Below are positions 48,794 to 56,971 of a stretch of 62,451 nucleotides of DNA, piece after piece. The notes under the pieces are model-generated. The model worked only from the letters and a program-made list of their open reading frames with translations. It did no database searches and was not told the origin of the DNA. The translations under genes were made by a program, and so were the position numbers. Source of the DNA: CAMDBL01 sp964498125 (GTDB lineage: Bacteria; Pseudomonadota; Alphaproteobacteria; Rhizobiales; Hyphomicrobiaceae); assembly GCA_964498125.1 (NCBI GenBank), contig CAZCGE010000016.1, positions 1 to 62,451 on the forward strand, read 5' to 3'. How positions within the stretch are numbered: position 1 is the first letter of the stretch; each line of letters opens with the position of its first letter.

Positions 48794-49576
48794 TCATCCC
48801 GTCGTGGCGACATAGCAGACGCGCCACGGCAGATACAGTGAGGTTCGCAGCTCGACGAGACGGTCGTCGATGGCGAATGCGCGCCGGTCGACGTGCAGCA
48901 ACGGCTGCCCTTTAGCGACGCTCAGGGCTTGCGCATCGTGCTCCTCGGCCGCCGTCACCGTCACGCTCTCCTCGGCCCGCGTCACCATCACGCCGTGGGC
49001 GCCAAGCACCGCGTACAGAGTGCCGCCGCGGGCCAAGCCGCTCTCCAGCTGCGCGCACAACAGCGCGGGCAAGACCGATTGCTCCACACCAATGACCGTG
49101 TCGTCGATCAGCACTGCGCTCCGGATCTCCAGGACCTCATGTTGAAGCCCCAGCCGAAGTTGGCGCGCCTCGACGGGCAGACATACCCGCCGTGACTTCG
49201 CCAGCGCCTTCGAGGTCGTTGTCAACACCGCGCCGCGCGGGTCGCGCACGCGGCACAGCTTGTCAGCGATGGCCGGCAGGCCGAGGCCCGCGACGAAGGT
49301 GCCGCGACCTTGCCGCCGCACGACGATGCCCAAGTCTTCCAGGCCTTCGACGGCACGCCGGATCGTACCGATGCTGACACCGAAAGTCCGCGCCAGGATC
49401 GACTCGTTCGGCAGGGTCTTGCCGGGGGCCCACTGTCCAGCGGAAATCTGGCTGGCGAGCAAGTCCCGGACCTGGCTGTAGAGGGGTTTGGGGACCAGGC
49501 CGTGTCCAACTCCGGCCGGCCCCGGGATAGGGGTCGTGTCCACCGCGGCGTCATGGTGTTCCATGGTCAAAGGCAT
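48794..49576 (-). CDS. GntR-family regulator with UTRA domain (HutC subfamily)
   Basis: 260 residues from ATG 49576, with GAGGGAAAA upstream. The winged helix is at about 30-95 (PLYSQVRDLLASQISAGQWAPGKTLPNESILARTFGVSIGTIRRAVEGLEDLGIVVRRQGRGTFVAG compressed over that span). The C-terminal UTRA fold has LEIRSAVLIDDTVIGVEQSVLP and the closing LRTSLYLPWRVCYV. HutC-type regulators sense small metabolites. It is divergent from hisC across an AT-rich gap; its target is unknown. Confidence 0.9.
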   Translation of the reverse strand: MPLTMEHHDAAVDTTPIPGPAGVGHGLVPKPLYSQVRDLLASQISAGQWAPGKTLPNESILARTFGVSIGTIRRAVEGLEDLGIVVRRQGRGTFVAGLGLPAIADKLCRVRDPRGAVLTTTSKALAKSRRVCLPVEARQLRLGLQHEVLEIRSAVLIDDTVIGVEQSVLPALLCAQLESGLARGGTLYAVLGAHGVMVTRAEESVTVTAAEEHDAQALSVAKGQPLLHVDRRAFAIDDRLVELRTSLYLPWRVCYVATTG

Positions 49577-49619
49577 GCGCTTTTCCCTCGGCGTTCGACA
49601 AATCAGCCAGCACGACGTG

Positions 49620-49740
49620 CCGAGTCAGACTATAAATATGCTTAATGTGATGAATTAGCGATGTCAAATATGAAAGATATGCACGTTACAAGTTGCACCC
49701 AAGTATGCAAAATACACATATTAACTATCTGACACGCGGT
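49620..49740. promoter_or_regulatory. AT-rich region between GntR gene and hisC
   Basis: A roughly 120-bp AT-rich stretch with repeated ATATGCA/TATGCAAAAT-like words lies in the 319-bp gap 49577-49895. It is a likely binding region for the divergent GntR-type regulator. I see no gene in the gap. Confidence 0.35.
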
Positions 49741-49895
49741 CGGCGAGCCTTAATCGAGGCTCAGCCATAGCCGATTGCCAGTGGCGAGGCGTTATGACCG
49801 CTGCATGCTGGTCTTTCGCTCGGCCAGCGGCTCGTCTATCACTGCCGCCACGGCGCGGGGTTGATCCCGCGGCGACTGGATGGGAAGCGAGCCCC

Positions 49896-50993
49896 GTGAA
49901 ACTGCCCAAGCCGAGACCCGGCATTCTCGAGATCAGCGCCTATGTCCCCGGCGAGAGCGAATTGCCGGGCGGCGTCAAGCCAATCAAGCTGTCGTCCAAT
50001 GAGACGCCGCTGGGAGCGAGCCCCAAGGCCAAGGCGGCCTATCTGGCGACGGCGGAAAGTTTGGAGCGCTACCCCGATGGTGGCGCAACGGCACTGCGGC
50101 AGGCCATCGCCAAGGCTTATGGCTTGAGCGCCGAGCGCATCGTCTGCGGCGCTGGCTCCGACGAGCTGTTGAACCTCATCTGCCACGGCTACCTCGGGCC
50201 CGGCGACGAGGCGATTTACACCGAGCATGGATTTCTCGTCTACAGAATCGCCATTCTGGCGTCCGGCGCGACGCCGGTGGTGGCGCCCGAGAAGAACCTG
50301 ACGTGCGATGTCGATGCCATCCTGGCGCGTGTCAGCCCACGCACCAAGGTTGTGTTCGTCGCCAACCCCAACAACCCGACGGGCACCTACATCCCCATCG
50401 GCGAGGTGCGCCGCCTCAGGGCCGGATTGCCGGAGGATGTCATCCTCGTCCTCGATGGCGCCTACGCCGAGTACGTGCGCCGCAACGACTATGAGGCGGG
50501 CATCGAGCTGGTCGCCACCACGGCCAACACGGTGATGGCGCGGACATTCTCCAAGATTTATGGGCTGGCCGCGCTGCGGCTCGGCTGGGCCTATTGCCCG
50601 CCGGCCATCGCCGATGTGCTGAACCGCATCCGTGGCCCCTTCAACGTCAACGCGCCAGCGATCGCGGCCGGCATCGCCGCCATCGAGGATGTCAGTCATA
50701 CGCAAATGGCGTTGACCCACAACGAGCGCTGGCTGCCGTGGTGTGTCGAGGAACTCGGCAAGCTCGGCCTCGGGATCACCCCGAGCGTCGGCAATTTTCT
50801 GCTGATGCATTTCCCGGACAACGACGCGCGGACAGCGGCGGCGGCTGACGCATTCCTGAAAACGCGCGGCATCATCCTGCGGCGCGTGACGGGATACGGC
50901 TTTCCCAACGCGCTGCGCATGACGATCGGCACCGAGGCGGATAACCGCGCCACGGTGGCGGCGCTGGCCGAGTTCATGGACAAGAGGCGGTAA
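49896..50993 (+). CDS. hisC: Histidinol-phosphate/aromatic aminotransferase
   Basis: 365 residues from GTG 49896; the frame is open to 49794 but the extension is not conserved. Class I/II PLP enzyme with KLSSNETPLGASP, VFVANPNNPTGTYIP and the PLP Lys in ARTFSKIYGLAALRLGW. It converts imidazole-acetol phosphate to histidinol phosphate and often also serves phenylalanine/tyrosine synthesis. It overlaps tyrA (TAATG), supporting a joint aromatic role. Confidence 0.92.
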   Translation: MKLPKPRPGILEISAYVPGESELPGGVKPIKLSSNETPLGASPKAKAAYLATAESLERYPDGGATALRQAIAKAYGLSAERIVCGAGSDELLNLICHGYLGPGDEAIYTEHGFLVYRIAILASGATPVVAPEKNLTCDVDAILARVSPRTKVVFVANPNNPTGTYIPIGEVRRLRAGLPEDVILVLDGAYAEYVRRNDYEAGIELVATTANTVMARTFSKIYGLAALRLGWAYCPPAIADVLNRIRGPFNVNAPAIAAGIAAIEDVSHTQMALTHNERWLPWCVEELGKLGLGITPSVGNFLLMHFPDNDARTAAAADAFLKTRGIILRRVTGYGFPNALRMTIGTEADNRATVAALAEFMDKRR

Positions 50994-51928
50994 TGTCAGC
51001 CCGGCTTTACGAGCGCATGGCGCTGATCGGTATCGGGCTGATCGGCTCCTCGATCAGTCACGCCGCGCGCCGGGCCGGCGTGGTCGGCTCCATCTCGGGA
51101 TCGGCGCGCACCGCCGCCACGATCGAAACGGCGCGTCGCCTCGGCCTGGTCGATGTCGCCGCCGCCAGTGCCGCCGAGGCCGTCAAGAACGCCGACCTCA
51201 TCGTTTTGTGCGTGCCGGTCGGCGCCTGTGCCGACGTGGCGCGCGAGATCGGACCGGCGCTGAAACCGGGCGCGGTGGTCACCGACGTCGGCTCGGTCAA
51301 GGGCGCGGTGGTGCGCGATGTGGCGCCGCATTTGCCGGCGGGCGTGCATTTCATTCCCGGCCATCCCATTGCCGGCACCGAGCACTCGGGCCCGGAGTCG
51401 GGGTTTGCCGAGCTGTTCGACAACCGCTGGACCATCCTTACGCCGGCCGCCGACGCCGACGCCGAGGCGGTGGAAAAACTGAAAACCTTCTGGCAGGCGC
51501 TGGGCGCGAACGTCGAGGTCATGAGCGCGGAGCATCACGACATGGTGCTGGCCATCACCAGCCACGTGCCGCATCTGATCGCCTACAACATCGTCAATAC
51601 GGCGGCCCACCTGGGGCGTGTCACCGACAGCGAGGTGATCAATTTCTCCGCGGGAGGGTTCCGCGATTTCACGCGCATCGCCGCCTCCGATCCGACCATG
51701 TGGCGCGACGTGTTCTTGAACAACAAGGACGCCGTGCTGGAGATGCTCGGCCGTTTCTCGGAGGATCTGACCGTCCTGCAGCGCGCCATCCGCTACGGCG
51801 ACGGCGACACGCTGTTCCGCCTGTTCACCGAGGCGCGCGCCGTCCGCCGCGGCATCATCCAGGCCGGCCAGGACACCGCCGCGCCGGATTTCGGCCGGCC
51901 GCATGGGCCAGCAGCGGGGAAGGGCTGA
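50993..51928 (+). CDS. tyrA: Prephenate/arogenate dehydrogenase
   Basis: 311 residues; ATG 50993 overlaps the hisC stop by one base. NAD-binding GIGLIGSSISHAAR, VVTDVGSVKGAVV and the catalytic His region HFIPGHPIAGTEHSGP, then the dimerisation helix. It oxidatively decarboxylates prephenate or arogenate on the way to tyrosine. Whether it is prephenate- or arogenate-specific is not clear. Confidence 0.93.
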   Translation: MSARLYERMALIGIGLIGSSISHAARRAGVVGSISGSARTAATIETARRLGLVDVAAASAAEAVKNADLIVLCVPVGACADVAREIGPALKPGAVVTDVGSVKGAVVRDVAPHLPAGVHFIPGHPIAGTEHSGPESGFAELFDNRWTILTPAADADAEAVEKLKTFWQALGANVEVMSAEHHDMVLAITSHVPHLIAYNIVNTAAHLGRVTDSEVINFSAGGFRDFTRIAASDPTMWRDVFLNNKDAVLEMLGRFSEDLTVLQRAIRYGDGDTLFRLFTEARAVRRGIIQAGQDTAAPDFGRPHGPAAGKG

Positions 51929-52030
51929 GGCTTCTATCGGATAGCAAAGGGCCGCGGGACCGCTGGTCCTCGATCAGCGGCAGCAGCGGGGAGGGGAGGA
52001 CGAAGGGGGAGTGGGCCATTGGCGGCGGCC

Positions 52031-52312
52031 TCAGGCCGCCTGCAGCCGCGCCAGCTCGCTCTCGAACTCGAAGCGGAGTTGCGCGCCTTCCTCCTCCGGC
52101 AGCCAGAACGTGATCTGCGGAAACATCAGGCGGTAGAGCTTGGCGGACGCCGGCGGCCAGGGCATCGTGTGGGCGGCCCGGGCCTCGGCGAGGACGCCCA
52201 GAAGCCATTCGCGCATCTGCTCCGCAGTGGGAGCGGTTTTGGCGACCACTTCGCCACCGAAGAGCTCGAGCTGGCCGCCCCGTGCTGCGCCCGGTGTGTT
52301 ATCGTTCGTCAC
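52031..52312 (-). CDS. Conserved small hypothetical protein
   Basis: 93 residues from GTG 52312. The C-terminal half (SAKLYRLMFPQITFWLPEEEGAQLRFEFESELARLQAA) is compositionally ordered and looks conserved in alphaproteobacteria; the N-terminal half has QLELFGGEV. Function unknown. It lies after tyrA in the opposite orientation. Confidence 0.65.
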   Translation of the reverse strand: MTNDNTPGAARGGQLELFGGEVVAKTAPTAEQMREWLLGVLAEARAAHTMPWPPASAKLYRLMFPQITFWLPEEEGAQLRFEFESELARLQAA

Positions 52313-52403
52313 GGAGCCCCCATGCAGAGTTGCGAATCGGGTGAAAGATGATCGATTCGCCTCAGCAGCGCGAGTGCCGGGCGGGCCGTGTCCTCGGAAT
52401 TCC

Positions 52404-55400
52404 TCACACGACCGGGGCGCCGTCCTTCCAGGCGACGGCGGCGGCTTTCGAATCCGCGTAGTTGGCGTCGAGCGCCGGTCCCATCAGCAGGATCGCGGCG
52501 ATGCGGCGCACCATCTCGGACACATAGACCGCCTCGTCGGGCTGCAACGCGCGGCCCAGCACGTCGTGCTCGCGGTAGGAGAGCCATTTCTTGATCACCT
52601 GGTAGCCGCCCAGTGTGTAGTCCCACACGCGCTCGGGGACATTCGACCAGCAGGCGTCGGCGTTGAGGTGGACATCGAGCGTCCTGTCGCCGATGAGGAC
52701 GAGGACCTCGTCGAGCGAGAGGCCGAGCGTCTTGCCCTCCTGGGCGAGCGCGGCGCGCTCGGCGTCGGTGTAGGCGCGCTCGGCAGCGAGGCCGCGACCG
52801 GGCATGACGATGCGGCCGCCGCCGGCCGTCTGCACGGAGCCCCAACGCGCGGTGAGCTTCAGGTCGTCGCCGTCGAGGCCCGTGCCGCCTCGTTTGGTCG
52901 GCAGTCCCAGGGTCTTGAGGCCGGCGCGAAGCGTGCCGGTGGAGATGCCCGGCGCCGGAGTCTCCGGATCGAGCAGCGTGGCGAGCGTCGCGCCGAGCGC
53001 CGCGGACGCCCGCAAGACAGTGGCGTCACCAGCGAGCGGCACGCGCGGCCAGTCCATGCGCAGGGCGCCGGCGTTCTCGGTGCGGTAATGAGGCGAGTTA
53101 AGGCAAGCAGCAACGTGATGAAAGATCGACGTACTTGGTAGATTCAGCGCAGCAATATGCTCGACAAGTGACTTTGGTAGATTTGGCTGATCCACATTAA
53201 GGTGCAGCGGGAAGAGGGCTACATTGCTCTCGACCAGATGATGATCAGCAAGCGGGCGCGCAATCTGGGGTTGATAGAAGATTTCTTTTCGGTTTCTCCC
53301 GCCCGCACTCAAGAAGGTATTGCCCTGCTTGACATGCGGCCAATATTCAGACCGCTTTTCATCGAGCAGTTTCGTCTCCGGTTCCCAATACAGCCAACGA
53401 ACGTCGAAGGGTCTGTACGCATAACGCACAACGTTTGCCTCCAGCGCGCCGCGCTTGAGCAATATTTGTCGAGTGGTTACGGGATCGAATCGTCCCGAAG
53501 GCGTCATGACTGACGTATACTTTGCGAGTATTGCCGCGTTTGAGACCGCTGGATCGAAATAATCGCGCAATCGTTGTTCCAGCGCCTCTCGGTCAATGCT
53601 CACCAAAAAGTCGTCGCGGCTCGTCTTCACCCCAGGGAAGGATGTCGGCAACAGCTCCGGCAATTTGGGCCAGCCGAAGAAGCCCCCGCCCACCGTTGCA
53701 ACCACGAAAGGCAGTCCCAATTCGAGCGGAGGCTGCAAAGCTCCATAGAGCACATTTGGCTCGGCCTCTGCTGTCGCGAGCAAATCCTGCCACTTGCTCG
53801 TGCCCCACACATGGCGAAACCCCACCGTGCTCGCCGGCGTGTGCTCGGCCTGCCGAACCAGGGTCGCGATCGCGGTGCCGACCTGGATGCCCTCGCGGTT
53901 GTGCTCGGTCGAGAAGATCGAGGGGTCGGGCTTGCCGTCGGGCGTCGTCTTGCCGGTCTTGTATTTGTCGCCGTTGAGGCAGTCGATGCGTATGGCATCG
54001 AAGGCGTCGAGATAGCGCTGCGGCATGCCGGTGAACGACAGCCCGTCGAGCCACGAGTAGTTGGAGATGAAGCAGACGATGCCGCGGCCAGTCTTGTCGA
54101 CGATGCGCCGCTCGGCCATGCGGAAGAAGCACACGTAGAGATCGTTGAGCCCCTGACCTTCGGGCTTGCGCACGCGCTCCGTCTTGCGATAGGCGGCCGA
54201 CAGGTCGCGCTCCTCACCAATGGTCACACCAGCAAAGCCGTTGTACGGCGGATTGCCGAGGATCACGAGGATCGGCGCCGCCTGCTTCAACTGCTCGGCC
54301 TTCTTGCGCTCCTCCTCCAGTCCCGGAAACGGCAGCGGCTTGCTGGGTGCCGGCTCCCAGCCGGTCAGCGCGTTGGTGAGATAGACGCTGGCGCGCTCGT
54401 GATCCTCGAGGCCGGCGCCGAGCCGTTGCAGCTCGCTTCCGACCTGCAGGTGCGCCACGATGAACGGGGCTGGCATGATCTCGAAGCCCAGCACGCGCTT
54501 CAGCGCGGCCTTCTTGACCATCTGCCCTTTCAGATCGCCGAGGCCCTTCTCGTCGAGCGTCCGGTCGATGCAGCGCAGCACCGCCGTCACATAGGCCCCT
54601 GTCCCGCAACAGGGATCGAGCACATAGACGTTCTCCGCGGCGAGCCCGTCGGCGACGCCCAGATCGTCCCTCAACGCCTTATCGACTCGCGCCACCATAT
54701 AGGTGACGACCTCGCTCGGCGTGTACCAGACGCCCAGCTCCTTGCGCAGGACGGGATCGAAGGCTTCCAGGAACGGCTCGTAGAAGAACTGCACCGCGTC
54801 GGCGTCGTTGAACTTCTGAAGGAAGTCCTCTTTCACGACGCGGTTGAGCGTGGCTTCCGTCCAGTCGAGCAGCTCGACGAGGCCGAGCGGCTGCAGCTGC
54901 TTCGGCGCGGCGAGCTGCTGGAACAGTGCGCCGACGAACGGCACGTTGAGATGCCAGATCGCCTTCTGCCACTCGAAGCGCCCCGTCGGTGGGGGCATCT
55001 GCCGCGCCCATAGCACCCAGGATGAGAACACGCCGTAAAACAGCGTCTGCACCAGCGTGGAGCGGAAGAAGTGCTCGCCCTTGTCGGCCTCGAATTTCAT
55101 GCCAAGCGCGTCTTCGAGCGCCGACTTGATGATTGCGAGCCCCGGCAGCTCGCGCTTCGCCTCCACCCGCTCCAGGGCGTCGCGGGCATAGGAGGCGAGA
55201 AACCACGCCAGATCCTTCGGCTCGCGCAGTGCCACCGACTGTGTGAGTGCGCGCTTCAGGTACTCGCAGAAGGCGCAACCGACGCACTCCGCCGACTTCC
55301 GTGGCGTCGAGACCAGCTCCCAGAACGATGCCGCGTCCTTGGCGAGACGGAAACTCTCGCGCTTGCCCGGCTGGCCATCCGCTTCCTCTCCAATAATCAG

Positions 55401-55778
55401 GAAATCACGCATATTGGTGACGATCACCAGCCGGTAGGTTTGGAAATATTTGGTGACTTGCTCCGACTTCGCGGTCAGCCAGGCGTCGTCGGCGACCGGC
55501 TTCATCTCGATCACACCGCGCTCGGGCATCTGCCCCTTGCGAGGCGTGCCGCGCTGCAGCTGGCTCTTGGCGAAGAGCCCGAAATCCGGATGCCCGGCGC
55601 CGGTGTTCTCGAGGTCCGGGAGGCAAAGCACCCGCCCCTTCAAATCGGCGCCGATGGCATCCAGAAAGTTGGCCATGGCGGAATAGTAGGAGCGCTCGGC
55701 GGTGCCCGCGCCCAGGCCACGCGCGTTGCGCAAGGCAGCAAAATAGTCCTCGACAATCTTGATGAGCTTGTCGGCCAA
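52404..55778 (-). CDS. Single-chain restriction-modification enzyme, type ISP/IIG-like
   Basis: 1124 residues from TTG 55778, chosen because GGAGGGG sits 4-5 bases upstream; GTG 55784 is the alternative. N-terminal PD-(D/E)xK nuclease candidate: Asp65 in GHPDFGL and Glu91-x-Lys93 in GVIEMK. N6-adenine methyltransferase: motif I LDPCCGTGAY (387-396) and catalytic NPPY at 509-512 (ILGNPPYNGF). The C-terminal ~550 residues resemble the target-recognition part of type ISP enzymes. There is no helicase domain between nuclease and methyltransferase, unlike full type ISP proteins. It modifies and probably cuts unmethylated foreign DNA. No separate restriction or specificity gene is adjacent. Confidence 0.88.
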   Translation of the reverse strand: MADKLIKIVEDYFAALRNARGLGAGTAERSYYSAMANFLDAIGADLKGRVLCLPDLENTGAGHPDFGLFAKSQLQRGTPRKGQMPERGVIEMKPVADDAWLTAKSEQVTKYFQTYRLVIVTNMRDFLIIGEEADGQPGKRESFRLAKDAASFWELVSTPRKSAECVGCAFCEYLKRALTQSVALREPKDLAWFLASYARDALERVEAKRELPGLAIIKSALEDALGMKFEADKGEHFFRSTLVQTLFYGVFSSWVLWARQMPPPTGRFEWQKAIWHLNVPFVGALFQQLAAPKQLQPLGLVELLDWTEATLNRVVKEDFLQKFNDADAVQFFYEPFLEAFDPVLRKELGVWYTPSEVVTYMVARVDKALRDDLGVADGLAAENVYVLDPCCGTGAYVTAVLRCIDRTLDEKGLGDLKGQMVKKAALKRVLGFEIMPAPFIVAHLQVGSELQRLGAGLEDHERASVYLTNALTGWEPAPSKPLPFPGLEEERKKAEQLKQAAPILVILGNPPYNGFAGVTIGEERDLSAAYRKTERVRKPEGQGLNDLYVCFFRMAERRIVDKTGRGIVCFISNYSWLDGLSFTGMPQRYLDAFDAIRIDCLNGDKYKTGKTTPDGKPDPSIFSTEHNREGIQVGTAIATLVRQAEHTPASTVGFRHVWGTSKWQDLLATAEAEPNVLYGALQPPLELGLPFVVATVGGGFFGWPKLPELLPTSFPGVKTSRDDFLVSIDREALEQRLRDYFDPAVSNAAILAKYTSVMTPSGRFDPVTTRQILLKRGALEANVVRYAYRPFDVRWLYWEPETKLLDEKRSEYWPHVKQGNTFLSAGGRNRKEIFYQPQIARPLADHHLVESNVALFPLHLNVDQPNLPKSLVEHIAALNLPSTSIFHHVAACLNSPHYRTENAGALRMDWPRVPLAGDATVLRASAALGATLATLLDPETPAPGISTGTLRAGLKTLGLPTKRGGTGLDGDDLKLTARWGSVQTAGGGRIVMPGRGLAAERAYTDAERAALAQEGKTLGLSLDEVLVLIGDRTLDVHLNADACWSNVPERVWDYTLGGYQVIKKWLSYREHDVLGRALQPDEAVYVSEMVRRIAAILLMGPALDANYADSKAAAVAWKDGAPVV

Positions 55779-55953
55779 ATCCACCCCTCCATTGCGATTC
55801 GGACAGTAGCAACTCGGCACCCGGCAGTACACCGACGTGCGCGATCGGAGCCATTACCGATCTGAGGGGCCACATGTGCCTCCCTGGCGTGGCGGTTGTG
55901 CGGGCCGGTCGGCGCGTGCACGATGGGGTATGTCCAACCGCCGCGAGGGGTCG

Positions 55954-56634
55954 ATGTCGCGCGATCTGTGGATTTTCGGCTACGGCTCCCTGATGTGGCG
56001 GCCGGGCTTTGCCTACACGCGCGCCGTGCATGCCCGGATCACCGGATTTCGCCGCTGTTTCTGTCTGTACTCGATGCATCATCGCGGCACGCTGACGCGG
56101 CCGGGCATGGTGCTGGGGCTCGATCGTGGCGGCGCCTGCGAGGGCATCGCCTATCTGATCGACGCCGAGCATGCCACGCGCACGCATGCGTATTTGACCG
56201 AGCGTGAGCAGGTCAGCGGCGCCTATCGCGAGGCCTATCTGCCGGTGACGCTGCTGGAGGCGGGGCATGCGCGCGTGATGGCGCTGGCCTATCTGGTGGA
56301 GCGTGAGCATCCCAATTATGCCGGCCGTCTGCCGCTCGACGTGCAGGCGCACCTGATCCGCGGCGCACGCGGCATCTCCGGCGCCAACATCGACTACCTG
56401 CTCAATACCGTGGCGCATCTGGCCGAGCTTGGCATCCGCGAGCGCGAGCTGGAGCGGCTGGTCGGCCTGGTCGGCGCGCATCTGGCGCCGGGGCGCGGCG
56501 CCGGGAACGAGGGTCTAAGCTCGGCGGGTTTGCTCGCGGCGGTCAGGCGGTTGCCATTCGACGCGCCCTGGCTGCGCCCCTTCGAGCGCAAACGGTTCAC
56601 CCATCGCAAGCATCTGGCGGCGGTGAAGTTCTGA
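55954..56634 (+). CDS. ChaC-like gamma-glutamylcyclotransferase
   Basis: 226 residues from ATG 55954; open frame extends to 55837. Glutathione-specific gamma-glutamylcyclotransferase: the substrate loop FGYGSLMW at residues 7-14 and the REHPNYAGRLPLDVQAHLIRGARGISG region are the ChaC family pattern. It cleaves glutathione to 5-oxoproline and Cys-Gly. Confidence 0.9.
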   Translation: MSRDLWIFGYGSLMWRPGFAYTRAVHARITGFRRCFCLYSMHHRGTLTRPGMVLGLDRGGACEGIAYLIDAEHATRTHAYLTEREQVSGAYREAYLPVTLLEAGHARVMALAYLVEREHPNYAGRLPLDVQAHLIRGARGISGANIDYLLNTVAHLAELGIRERELERLVGLVGAHLAPGRGAGNEGLSSAGLLAAVRRLPFDAPWLRPFERKRFTHRKHLAAVKF

Positions 56635-56641
56635 CGTTTGC

Positions 56642-56668
56642 GGGGTCAGACCCCGCAGGTCTGACCCC
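56642..56668. repeat. Short GGGGTCAGACCCC palindrome
   Basis: 27-bp near-perfect palindrome with arms GGGGTCAGACC and GGTCTGACCCC. It is a minimal version of the 51-bp family and sits 7 bp after the ChaC stop. Confidence 0.85.
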
Positions 56669-56746
56669 AGGCACGGATTGTGAAGACTGGGGCACGTGCG
56701 CTGCAGCCGATGCGACTCGCCAATTCCAAGGTGACGATCGGAGCAT

Positions 56747-56797
56747 GGGGTCAGACCCTCCTTTCTTGCCCGCCTCCGGCGGGACGGGTCTGACCCC
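56747..56797. repeat. 51-bp palindromic element, inverted intergenic copy
   Basis: 51 bp in the gap 56635-56971. Its reverse complement matches the coding copy at 12082-12132 over the first 32 bases and again at the end. It is the same length as the two copies in the glycosylase gene. The rest of this gap shows no gene. Confidence 0.88.
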
Positions 56798-56971
56798 GAC
56801 TTGTGCCTTGAACCGCGTGCGCGAGCCCGTCACTATGGCCTGCATGATGACCCAACGGTGCGAAACCGGGATGTGTGCGACGGGAGGACACGTGACGGCT
56901 TTCGAGGTATCGTCGGCACTGGCGTATCGACAGCGCGCTGAAACCGCGAGTGGTCGTGGAGCCTGCGCTGC

